NCBI RefSeq assembly: GCF_006547045.1
Contig: NZ_CP041242.1
Location: forward strand, 1,560,001 to 1,624,000
DNA length: 64,000 bases
Direction of reading: 5' to 3'
Origin: Lysobacter alkalisoli
GTDB lineage: Bacteria; Pseudomonadota; Gammaproteobacteria; Xanthomonadales; Xanthomonadaceae
Position numbers and translations under genes: made by a program. Below, in pieces: positions 1 to 9,285 of this stretch (position 1 is the first letter of the stretch; each line of letters opens with the position of its first letter). A model generated the notes under the pieces. It made no database searches. It saw nothing but the letters and a program-made list of their open reading frames with translations, and was not told the origin of the DNA.

Positions 1-2279
1 AAGGCAGCCGATGCCGCCGAGGCCAATGGTGATACCGAGCGCGCCGAGATCCTGCGCAAGCTCGAGGAGTCGCGCCAGCGCAACCTGGACGAACAGCAGC
101 GCCTGGCCGAGGCCGACCGCCGCCGCGTCGAGGATGCCGAGCGCGCCCAGCGCGAGGCCGAGGAGGCTGCTGCCGCAGAGGAAGAGCGCCGCAAGGCCGA
201 GCAAGCGGCTGCCTCTCCCCCCGCCCCAGCGCCCGTCCCAGCCCCGAGCCGGAGGCCGCGCAGCACAAGGCAGGTGGGCACGGCCATCCGAAGGCTCCGC
301 CGCGCGAGGACGACCGCTCAGCCGGCCACCGCAAGGGTCGCGGCCATCCCGTTGCTGGCGATGCCGAAGGGGCCAAGCGTTTTGCCGGGCAGATGCACCT
401 GAGCGCTTCCGAGCGCGCGCGTCGCAGCAGTGCCCGTGGCAAGCCGAAGTCGCGCCGCCAGGCCGAGCAGGCTCGCGCCGGCGCCGGCCCGCACGGCTTC
501 TCCAAGCCGACCGCCCCGGTCGTGCGTGAAGTCGCCATCGGCGAAACCATCACCGTGGCCGAACTGGCACAGAAGCTTGCGCTGAAGGGCGGTGAGGTGG
601 TCAAGACCCTGTTCAAGATGGGTGTGATGGCCACCATCACCCAGAGCATCGATCACGACACCGCGGTGCTGGTGACCGAGGAGCTCGGCCACAAGGCAGT
701 CCGCGAGACCGGCGACGATGCCGAGGAGGCACTGCTGGCCCACGTCGACAAGGCGCAGGGCGAGACCACCCAGCGCCCGCCGGTGGTCACCATCATGGGC
801 CATGTCGATCACGGCAAGACCTCGCTGCTCGACTATATCCGCCGTACCAAGGTCGCAACCGGCGAAGCCGGCGGCATCACCCAGCACATCGGTGCATACC
901 ATGTCGAGACCGACAAGGGCGTCATCAGCTTCCTCGACACCCCGGGCCATGCGGCGTTCTCGTCGATGCGTGCCCGCGGTGCCAAGCTGACCGACATCGT
1001 GGTGCTGGTCGTGGCCGCCGACGACGGCGTCAAGCCGCAGACCATCGAGGCCGTCCAGCATGCCAGGGCAGCCGGTGTGCCGTTGGTGGTGGCGATCAAC
1101 AAGATCGACAAGCCCGACGCCGACCCGACCCGGGTCAAGACCGAGTTGATGGGGCAGGAAGTCGTGGCCGAGGAGTTCGGCGGCGACGTCCAGTTCGTCG
1201 AGCTGTCGGCCAAGACCGGCGACAACATCGACGCGTTGCTTGACGCCATCTCGCTGCAGGCCGAAGTGCTCGAACTCAAGGCTGTCGCAGAAGGGCGCGC
1301 CAACGGCGTGGTGATCGAGTCCTCGCTCGACAAGGGCCGCGGCCCGGTCGCGACCGTACTGGTCCAGCAGGGCGCACTCGAGAAGGGCGATTACCTTGTC
1401 TGCGGCGTGCAGTACGGTCGTGTGCGTGCGTTGTTCGACGAAACCGGCTCACAGGTCGACAAGGCCACGCCATCGATCCCGGTCCAGGTACTCGGCCTGT
1501 CCGGCGTGCCGGACGCGGGTGACGACTTCGTGGTGGTCGATGACGAGCGCCTGGCCAAGGAGGTCGCCCAGCAGCGCGACACCAAGCGCCGCGAATCGCG
1601 CCTGGTTGCCCAGGCCGGCAACCGGATGGAGGACATCCTTGCCCAGATGGGCAGCGGTGAAGGCCAGCTGACCCTGAACCTGGTCGTGAAGGCCGACGTG
1701 CAAGGTTCGGTGCAGGCGCTGCGCGAGGCATTGACGGCGCTGTCGACCGAGGACATCCGCATCAACGTGATCGGCGGCGGTGTCGGCGGCATCACCGAGT
1801 CCGACGCGACCCTGGCGGCCACGTCGAAGGCGACCATCATCGGCTTCAACGTCCGTGCCGATGCCTCGGCGCGCAAGGTCATCGAGACCCACGGCGTCGA
1901 CCTGCGTTACTTCTCGATCATCTATGACGTGATCGACCAGGTGAAGCAGGTGGCATCGGGTCTGCTCGGCGTGGAGATCCGCGAGGAGATCATCGGCATC
2001 GCCGAGGTCCGCGACGTGTTCCGCAGCTCCAAGTTCGGCGCGGTCGCCGGTTGCATGGTGGTGGAGGGCGTGGTCAAGCGCTCCAAGCCGATCCGCGTGC
2101 TGCGCGACAACACCGTGGTGTTCGAGGGCGAACTGGAATCGCTGCGCCGCTTCAAGGAGAACGTCGACGAAGTGCGCAACGGCACCGAGTGCGGCATCGG
2201 CGTCAAGGAATACAACGACGTCAAGCCGGGCGACCAGATCGAGTGCTTCGAGCGCATCGAGGTGGCGAGGACGCTGTGA
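1..2279 (+). CDS. infB: Translation initiation factor IF-2, 5' end missing, one apparent frameshift
   Basis: GTPase that brings fMet-tRNA to the 30S subunit. The window opens inside the charged Glu/Arg/Ala-rich N-terminal region, read in frame 1 from base 1. That frame ends at a TGA at 400-402, while the rest of the protein is in frame 3 (open from base 33). Adding one C to the run at 242-245 joins the two into a normal IF-2. After it come the IF2_N domain (about 525-690), then G1 GHVDHGKTS (about 798), G3 DTPGH, G4 NKID and G5 SAK, then domains II-IV to the TGA at 2277. The essential function and the intact rest of the gene favour a sequencing indel. The first ATG after the break (393) could alternatively act as an internal start giving a shorter isoform, as known for E. 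coli IF2-beta/gamma. Stop overlaps the rbfA start. Confidence 0.95.
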
Positions 2280-2641
2280 AGACCTTCCACCGCTCCGACC
2301 GCGTATCCGCCCAGCTCCGTCGCGAGCTGGGCACGCTGGTGCGCGAGGCCGTACGTGAGCACGGCCTGCCGTCGGTCAGCGTGTCAGACGTGGAGGTCAC
2401 CCGCGATCTTGCCCATGCCAAGGTGTTCGTCACCGCATTGCAGGAAGAGCGCTCGACCGAAGCGGTCAAGGCGCTGCGCGAGCTCGCGCGCGAGATCCGC
2501 TACAAGCTGGGGCGTGCGATGAAACTGCGCCATGTCCCCGAACTGCATTTCCACTACGACGACTCGGTCGACCGCGGCGAACGCATCGACAAGCTGCTGC
2601 GCGACCTGCAGCCGCCGAGCGACGATTCCGACCAATCGTAG
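2276..2641 (+). CDS. rbfA: 30S ribosome-binding factor A
   Basis: RbfA binds the 30S subunit during late 16S rRNA maturation and cold adaptation. The protein has 121 residues, a normal length, and shows the KH-type pattern with the conserved C-terminal stretch [21 protein letters not shown] place the start at the GTG at 2276, which overlaps the infB stop as GTGA and so implies translational coupling. The N-terminus [19 protein letters not shown] fits the family. The TAG stop is the first part of a GTAG-type REP hairpin. Confidence 0.95.
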   Translation: MKTFHRSDRVSAQLRRELGTLVREAVREHGLPSVSVSDVEVTRDLAHAKVFVTALQEERSTEAVKALRELAREIRYKLGRAMKLRHVPELHFHYDDSVDRGERIDKLLRDLQPPSDDSDQS

Positions 2642-2662
2642 GAGCGCCCCTGGGCGCGATTC
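2638..2662 (+). repeat. GTAG-type REP hairpin, forward copy
   Basis: Begins with GTAGGAGCG, then a GCGCCCCTGGGCGC stem-loop. The GTAG head includes the rbfA stop codon. GTAG-headed REPs are widespread in Stenotrophomonas and Xanthomonas genomes. A copy in the opposite orientation closes the same intergenic region at 3117-3141. Confidence 0.7.
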
Positions 2663-2693
2663 CCGGGCACTGCCACACCCCCATGCGGCACGA

Positions 2694-3080
2694 ATCGCTC
2701 CCTGACTCAGGGGGGACGTTCACCAAGCTCCGCTTGGTAAACCCCAAAATCCGCCATGCGGATTTCGGGCCCCATCAATGCGCTTCCACACCCCATTCGC
2801 ACCTGTGGCGCGAATCGCCCCCTGACTCAGGGGAGGACGTTCACCAAGCTCCGCTTGGTAAACCCCAAGATCCGCCATGCGGATTTCGGGCCCCGTCAAT
2901 GCGCTTCCACACCCCCATTCGCACCTGTGGCGCGAATCGCCCCCTGACTCAGGGGGGACGTTCACCAAGCTCTGCTTGGTTAACCCCAAAATCCGCCATG
3001 CGGATTTCGGGCCCCGTCAATGCGCTTCCACACCCCCATTCGCGCCTGTGGCGCGAATCGCCCCCTGACTCAGGGGGCTG
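2694..3080. repeat. Tandem array of three 120-122 bp units between rbfA and truB
   Basis: Three nearly identical direct units lie at about 2703-2822, 2823-2944 and 2945-3065, with partial copies on either side. Every unit carries three small inverted repeats: CCTGACTCAGG, ACCAAGC-TCC-GCTTGGT and ATCCGC-CAT-GCGGAT. The last extends imperfectly through flanking CCCAAA/TTCGGG. There is no start codon with a ribosome site and no plausible conserved protein, so I treat it as non-coding. It fills most of the 503 bp gap in an otherwise compact operon and would put at least nine hairpins in the transcript. Confidence 0.9.
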
Positions 3081-3116
3081 GGTTCTCCGTTCGGTATTCT
3101 TTGTTTGGTCATGCCA

Positions 3117-3141
3117 ATCGCGGTCAAGGCCGCTCCTATAG
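3117..3141 (-). repeat. GTAG-type REP hairpin, inverted copy
   Basis: Read on the minus strand this is CTATAGGAGCGGCCTTGACCGCGAT, a stem-loop with arms GCGG-CCTTGA-CCGC. It faces the forward copy at 2638 across the tandem array and ends 3 bases before the truB ATG, so it may cover the truB ribosome-binding region. Confidence 0.65.
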
Positions 3142-3144
3142 TTG

Positions 3145-4083
3145 ATGTCGAAGAAAATATCCTTCCGCCAGCTCGATGGCATCCTGCTGCTCGACAAGCC
3201 GTCCGGGCTGAGTTCCAACCAGGCCCTGCAGCAGGCCCGTCATCTGTTTCGCGCCGCCAAGGGCGGCCATACCGGCAGCCTCGATCCGCTTGCGACCGGC
3301 CTGTTGCCACTGTGCTTCGGTGAGGCGACCAAGATTGCCGGCCTGCTGCTGGGCGCGCGCAAGGCCTACGAGACCACTGCGGTGCTCGGCCTCACCACCG
3401 ACAGCGACGATGCCGATGGCGCGCCGCTGCTCGAGCGTCCGGTGCCGGATTTCGACGATGCCACGCTGGAGGCTGCGCTGGCAGGGCTGCGCGGACCGCT
3501 CCATCAGCGTGCGCCGATCTATTCGGCGCTCAAACAGGGTGGAGAGCCGCTGTACGCCAGGGCCCGGCGCGGAGAATCGATCGAAGCGCCTGTGCGCGAC
3601 GTTGTCGTGCATCGTTTCGAGTTGCTCGAACGCGATGGTCTGGCGTTGCGTCTGCATGTCGAATGCGGTTCCGGCACCTATGTCCGCAGCCTGGTCCGCG
3701 ACCTCGGCGAAACACTGGGTTGCGGCGCCCATGTCGCCACCCTGCGCCGACTCTGGATCGAGCCGTTCAACAAGCCGCGGATGTTCACACTGGATGAGTT
3801 GAAGGAGAGGGCCGGGGAGGGCGAGGCGGCCCTCGATGCCTGCCTGCTGCCGCTGGAGACAGGATTGGTCGGGTTTCCTGAAGCAACTCTCGACGCCGAT
3901 GGCTGCCGCCGGATCGGGCATGGCCAGCCGGCCCGACCGGTGACCGAAGTACCGGCCGCGGCGTCCGGCAGCCCGGTCGCGATCTTTGACTCCGCCCGGC
4001 GCTGTCTCGGCATCGGACGCCTGGGCGACGATGGCCAGGTCGAACCGCAGCGGTTGTTCCGCTGGGCGGTCGCGGGCAGTTGA
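3145..4083 (+). CDS. truB: tRNA pseudouridine-55 synthase
   Basis: Makes pseudouridine 55 in the T-loop of tRNAs. The 312-residue protein has the catalytic motif [13 protein letters not shown], with the catalytic Asp at about residue 47. It also has the [25 protein letters not shown] and RRLWIEPF blocks and a C-terminal PUA-like region. I choose ATG 3145 over the in-frame TTG just before it. There is no clear Shine-Dalgarno, because the REP hairpin ends right before the start. Located between rbfA and rpsO, as in many gammaproteobacteria. Confidence 0.96.
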   Translation: MSKKISFRQLDGILLLDKPSGLSSNQALQQARHLFRAAKGGHTGSLDPLATGLLPLCFGEATKIAGLLLGARKAYETTAVLGLTTDSDDADGAPLLERPVPDFDDATLEAALAGLRGPLHQRAPIYSALKQGGEPLYARARRGESIEAPVRDVVVHRFELLERDGLALRLHVECGSGTYVRSLVRDLGETLGCGAHVATLRRLWIEPFNKPRMFTLDELKERAGEGEAALDACLLPLETGLVGFPEATLDADGCRRIGHGQPARPVTEVPAAASGSPVAIFDSARRCLGIGRLGDDGQVEPQRLFRWAVAGS

Positions 4084-4183
4084 GGACATGAAGTCGGCAA
4101 CCCGGCTGGCCGCGGCAATGGCCGGTAGCCCGGGATCAGCCTGAACAGGCTGTTCCGGAGCCGACGGGAGGGCGGTTTCCGGG

Positions 4184-4212
4184 TCGCAATCCCCCGGTCG
4201 GACTGTTACAAT
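4184..4212 (+). promoter_or_regulatory. Candidate sigma-70 promoter for rpsO-pnp
   Basis: A good -10 hexamer TACAAT (4207-4212) lies 17 bp after a poor -35 match, TCGCAA (4184-4189). It is in the 287 bp gap before rpsO, leaving a leader of about 150 nt. Independent rpsO promoters between truB and rpsO are known in E. coli. The rest of the gap shows no gene. Confidence 0.4.
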
Positions 4213-4370
4213 TCCGCCGCTTTCCGAAGCACTCCACATATATTTCGACCACAACGGCGGGCCAGGCGGTACGCCGGCACGATGCTGCTGAGCGGCAATG
4301 CTCCGTCATTGCCACCCCGCTTCATCGCTCCGGACGTGTTTCTGCGGGCCGCGCGTCAAAGAGGCAACCC

Positions 4371-4631
4371 ATGTCCATCGATACCCAGAAAGTCATCCAG
4401 GAACACGCCCGCGGCACCAACGACACCGGCTCTCCGGAAGTCCAGGTCGCGCTGCTGACCGCCCGCATCGAACTGCTTACCGGGCACTTCAAGCAGCACA
4501 AGCAGGACCACCACAGCCGTCGTGGCCTGTTGATGATGGTCAACCGTCGTCGCAGCCTGCTCGACTATCTCAAGCGCAAGGACAACGAGCGTTACAAGGC
4601 GTTGATCGAGAAGCTCGGCCTGCGTCGCTGA
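4371..4631 (+). CDS. rpsO: 30S ribosomal protein S15
   Basis: Primary 16S rRNA-binding protein of the platform. The protein has 86 residues with the family signature [19 protein letters not shown], then [19 protein letters not shown] and [11 protein letters not shown], ending in LGLRR. ATG 4371 follows the weak purine stretch AGAGGCAACCC. Downstream of the stop is a strong intrinsic terminator before pnp. Confidence 0.98.
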   Translation: MSIDTQKVIQEHARGTNDTGSPEVQVALLTARIELLTGHFKQHKQDHHSRRGLLMMVNRRRSLLDYLKRKDNERYKALIEKLGLRR

Positions 4632-4643
4632 TCCAGATACCCG

Positions 4644-4674
4644 CCGCGGCGCTCTAGCGCCGCGGTTTGTTTTT
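4644..4674 (+). terminator. Intrinsic terminator between rpsO and pnp
   Basis: Perfect 9-bp stem CCGCGGCGC / GCGCCGCGG with a TCTA loop, followed by TTTGTTTTT. In E. coli the equivalent region has a partial terminator and RNase III sites that control pnp. Here it could separate or attenuate pnp expression from rpsO. Confidence 0.85.
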
Positions 4675-4780
4675 GTGGGTCGTGCGAAACGGACACGACC
4701 CGCAGGGCTGCCATCCTGCAGCCAACCGGACGGGGCAGGGGCCTCGCACGGATCGCAACGAAAATCGACAGGAAACCAAC

Positions 4781-6889
<2,109 letters not shown>

Positions 6890-6917
6890 TTCCCTGGTTT
6901 CATCGCAACAACAGCAG

Positions 6918-6945
6918 AAAGCGGGCCTCGGCCCGCTTTTTGTTT
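6918..6945 (+). terminator. Intrinsic terminator after pnp
   Basis: Stem AAAGCGGGC / GCCCGCTTT with a CTCG loop, then TTTTTGTTT. It ends the infB-pnp operon. Confidence 0.9.
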
Positions 6946-6950
6946 GGGGC

Positions 6951-7220
6951 TTCTCCTAAGAGAGAGCGGGAGCTCACCCTTAAGCGAAGGCGTGGCTTGC
7001 GTTCGATCGCTGGCTCTCGCCGCTACCTGGCTGTCCCGACGCGACCTGCCGGCCTTGACGGCGAATGTCCCCCGGCCGCCGCCGATGGCAGCGGCCTCCT
7101 CCTTGATTTCGCCGTCAAGGCCGGCAGGCCACGTCGGGTCGCGCGGCCACACTGGAACGTGAAGCAGACCTTCCCTGGGAGTGCGCTTCTGGAACCACCG
7201 GTCATGTCGGAACGCCGGGG
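6951..7220. repeat. Dispersed repeat, copy 1, with long hairpin at 7045-7128
   Basis: About 270 bp here match 55231-55530 over most of their length. Shared blocks include AGCGAAGGCGTGG, GTTCGATCGC, CTGGCTGTCCCGACGCGACC and GGTCATG-CGGAACGCCGGG. The centre is a perfect 21-bp inverted repeat (7045-7065 and 7108-7128, arms starting CCTGCCGGCCTTGACG). It encloses a 42-nt core running from TGTCCCCCGGC to GGCCTCCTCCTTGAT. It lies between the convergent pnp and ATP-grasp genes. No coding sense could be supported. The gap 6946-7416 holds only this copy and the element at 7223-7301. Confidence 0.8.
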
Positions 7221-7222
7221 AC

Positions 7223-7301
7223 GAAGGCCCTTGGGTGCGAAATCAAGGAGGAGGCGTCGGCCTTGGCCGGCGCCGGGGGACATTCGCATCCAAGGGCCTT
7301 C
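7223..7301. repeat. Second hairpin element with the same core, inverted, different arms
   Basis: Arms GAAGGCCCTTGGGTGCGAA (7223-7241) and its near-perfect complement (7283-7301) enclose a core at 7242-7282. Read on the minus strand, this core is ATGTCCCCCGGC...GCCTCCTCCTTGAT, the same ends as the core at 7066-7107. Only the outer arms differ, and each arm pair is complementary to itself. It may also act as a transcription barrier for the graspetide operon that ends at 7417. Confidence 0.75.
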
Positions 7302-7416
7302 GCCCCCGGCGCCCCGGTCATCCAACAGACCTGGCGCTTTCCCTCGATTGGACGAAGAGCCTTATTAGTGTGTGCAGTGTCTGCTGTTCCGGCCGGAAGC
7401 GAGCGCCGTGGTTCGG

Positions 7417-8535
7417 CTACTCGACACTGACGCCTGGAATCGCGCCGGCCGGTCCCTTGATGCCGTCGCGCACGGTTTCCCACCATGCGCCGTGCTCGTC
7501 GCTGGCCAGGTAGCCGGCATAGGAAACGTCGGACATCGCGTCGATCGAATAGTCGCCGCGGCCTTGCGCCAGCAGTGCGCACATCGCGCGCAGGATCGGC
7601 ATCGTGGGAGCGGCCTGCTCGAGAAACAGGAACTGGCCTGCCTGGTTGACTTCCAGGAAGTGTGGATTGCCGTCGCCATCGATCGCCAGATCGACGCAAC
7701 CGAAGACGATGCCGAGCTCGCGCATCAGGCGATGCAACATGTCAAGAAACCCCGACGGCAGCTCCGCCGGCCGGGCTCGCATGGTCTCGGCGAGTGAGCC
7801 GATCCGCCAGTCGACGAAATCGCCCTGTGCTGGCGTGTCGAGACGGATCGGGAAGGCGTGATCGCCGATGATCGTCACCCGTACATCGTGGTGCTTGTCC
7901 ACCACCTGCTGGTAGATGCCAGGGCATTGGCGGAGGCTGGCATCGTCGTGCAGCATGTCCGCGTCGACGATGCGCGCATAGGTGCTGAACATCTTGCCGC
8001 TGGCGCTGTCCTGCCAGGTGTGTGTCTGGAATGGTTTGTACACGACGCGGCGGTGTGCGCCGACGAAGCGCCTGATCTCGACAGGATCCGAAGACATCAG
8101 CGTGGCGGGGAACGGGAGGCCCACGCGCTTGGCGGCATGCAGCTGAACGAGCTTGTTCTCGGCATCGATCGCCGCTGCGGGATGGTTGACCCAGAGGGCA
8201 TCCGTAAACTTGGCGGCCAAGGCATGAATGTTGTTGGTGAATCGCCCCCACTCGTTGCGGAGGAACGGCAGATCCGCCTCATGCGCATGCGGGAACACGT
8301 CGGGGTTGCGTGGCCTGCGGAACCAGACGCTGCCAATCTCGGCGTCCGCGGGACCACCGCTGGCGCGAACGCCGGACTGCGGGTCGCAGTGCAGCGACAG
8401 AGGCGGCATCGCGGGGTCCGCCCAGGAGCGGATCCAGAGCGGCGTCAGGCCGTGCCTCTGCAGGCCCCAGACGACCGCGGCGGCATGGACGTCATGGGCG
8501 AGGCCCGAAAGAATCAGTGGATGTCGATCTGCCAT
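7417..8535 (-). CDS. ATP-grasp peptide ligase (graspetide maturase, MvdD-like)
   Basis: Predicted to activate Asp/Glu side chains of a precursor peptide with ATP and join them to Thr/Ser (ester) or Lys (amide) side chains. The protein has 372 residues, a little longer than microviridin ligases. The N-terminal part resembles the pre-ATP-grasp half of this family. ATP-binding parts include RRVVYKPFQTHTW (Lys), FGCVDLAIDGDG and the Mg-binding FLEVNQAGQFLFLEQ. Start is ATG 8535. It is the last gene of the minus-strand string, 182 bp after the second precursor, with a strong hairpin in that gap. No signal peptide, so it acts in the cytoplasm. RimK-type or glutathione synthase-like functions are less likely, given the two GG-leader peptides next door. 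Confidence 0.85.
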   Translation of the reverse strand: MADRHPLILSGLAHDVHAAAVVWGLQRHGLTPLWIRSWADPAMPPLSLHCDPQSGVRASGGPADAEIGSVWFRRPRNPDVFPHAHEADLPFLRNEWGRFTNNIHALAAKFTDALWVNHPAAAIDAENKLVQLHAAKRVGLPFPATLMSSDPVEIRRFVGAHRRVVYKPFQTHTWQDSASGKMFSTYARIVDADMLHDDASLRQCPGIYQQVVDKHHDVRVTIIGDHAFPIRLDTPAQGDFVDWRIGSLAETMRARPAELPSGFLDMLHRLMRELGIVFGCVDLAIDGDGNPHFLEVNQAGQFLFLEQAAPTMPILRAMCALLAQGRGDYSIDAMSDVSYAGYLASDEHGAWWETVRDGIKGPAGAIPGVSVE

Positions 8536-8596
8536 GGATCAGAGGTGTCGGGTCGGAAGGGTGGAGAGGCATGCGGGATGCCAGAGGCGTACGAGC

Positions 8597-8622
8597 GCGC
8601 GCCCCGCGGTTGCGGGGCGCGC
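8597..8622 (-). promoter_or_regulatory. 11-bp GC hairpin between precursor 2 and the ATP-grasp gene
   Basis: Perfect arms GCGCGCCCCGC (8597-8607) and GCGGGGCGCGC (8612-8622) with a 4-nt loop and no T-run on either side. On the minus-strand transcript it falls after the precursors and before the ligase. It could be a 3' stabiliser or partial attenuator that keeps precursor mRNA in excess over enzyme mRNA; this is inference. Confidence 0.5.
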
Positions 8623-8717
8623 ATCGTTCAACAGTCGTGAGGTGGCGAGCCGTGTCCGTTTCCCAAGAGCCGGACAGGGTCTTGCACCGGAGTGTTGCTC
8701 GTGCAGGGCTGTCCGGA

Positions 8718-8894
8718 TCAGATGCCGGGATCGGCAGGATCGTCGCCGTTGGGCCCGGTGGCGTGCGTGGTATCGGGTTTGCCACCTGCTACCGCCTCGA
8801 TCTCGGCGGCAGTAAGTTCACGCGCCACCTGGCGTGCAAACGGACGCGCGGTGTCGGTGTCATGAGCGGTGAAGGTGTCGGAACGCTGCTTCAT
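8718..8894 (-). CDS. Graspetide precursor peptide 2 (58 aa)
   Basis: Small ORF starting at ATG 8894 with AGGAGA 6 nt upstream. The leader has the motif RPFAR followed by ARELTAAEIEAVAGG, ending in a double glycine at residues 37-38. The predicted 20-residue core is KPDTTHATGPNGDDPADPGI. It has Thr4, Thr5, Thr8 and Lys1 as possible donors and Asp3, Asp13, Asp14 and Asp17 as possible acceptors, and no Cys. The same core block occurs in precursor 1. PFAR recalls the PFFARFL helix that microviridin ligases recognise. A double-Gly leader fits the C39 peptidase exporter next door. Confidence 0.88.
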   Translation of the reverse strand: MKQRSDTFTAHDTDTARPFARQVARELTAAEIEAVAGGKPDTTHATGPNGDDPADPGI

Positions 8895-8946
8895 GGAATT
8901 CTCCTGTTGGCATTCTGGTTCATGCGGGAAGCCGGTGGAGGTGAAG

Positions 8947-8982
8947 CAGGAAACGCGCGGCTTCCAGTGAACGCGTTTCCTG
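8947..8982 (-). promoter_or_regulatory. Hairpin between the two precursor genes
   Basis: Perfect 11-bp arms CAGGAAACGCG (8947-8957) and CGCGTTTCCTG (8972-8982) with a 14-nt loop in the 141 bp between the two peptide genes. There is no T-tract. It may protect the upstream precursor message from 3' decay. Confidence 0.45.
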
Positions 8983-9035
8983 TCAGTCCCTGACCGGTTC
9001 GCTGCAGTCGAGCCGGAGGGAAACGCTGGGCAGAA

Positions 9036-9197
9036 TCAGACGTTGGTGCCCGGATCGGCGGGGTCGTCTCCGTTGGGGCCGGTTGCATGCGTATTGCCGG
9101 GAGCGCCCCCTGCAATGGCTGCGATCTCTTCCTCGGTCAACTCGCGCGCAGCTGCGCGGGCGAACGGGCGGACTTCCTTTTCGTGCTGTTGTTTCAT
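9036..9197 (-). CDS. Graspetide precursor peptide 1 (53 aa)
   Basis: ATG 9197 with GGAGA 6 nt upstream. The leader begins MKQQHEKEVRPFAR, continues ARELTEEEIAAIAGG and ends in a double glycine at residues 30-31. The predicted 22-residue core is APGN, then THATGPNGDDPADPG, then TNV. Thr5, Thr8, Asp13, Asp14 and Asp17 of the core are at the same positions as in precursor 2, which supports a shared ring pattern. Both peptides lack Cys, Ser and Glu in the core. It lies 88 bp after the exporter gene and before precursor 2 in the direction of transcription. Confidence 0.9.
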   Translation of the reverse strand: MKQQHEKEVRPFARAAARELTEEEIAAIAGGAPGNTHATGPNGDDPADPGTNV

Positions 9198-9285
9198 CGA
9201 TGTCTCCGATGATGGTCCGGAAATCGTCTCGCCGTTCCGGATTCGGCGTAATGCCCGATGCTAGCGAATTGGTCGCGCAGAACTG

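Noticed and set aside
2694-3080. Possible CRISPR array
   Set aside because: The 121-bp units are contiguous direct repeats without unique spacers, and no cas genes are present.
6951-7400. Small plus-strand reading frames in the repeat region after pnp
   Set aside because: They run through hairpin repeats, have no ribosome site and shadow-like Arg/Pro-rich products.
8718-9197. Precursors read as ordinary class II bacteriocins or lanthipeptides
   Set aside because: The double-Gly leaders would fit, but the cores have no Cys, are short and acidic, and the only tailoring enzyme is an ATP-grasp ligase.
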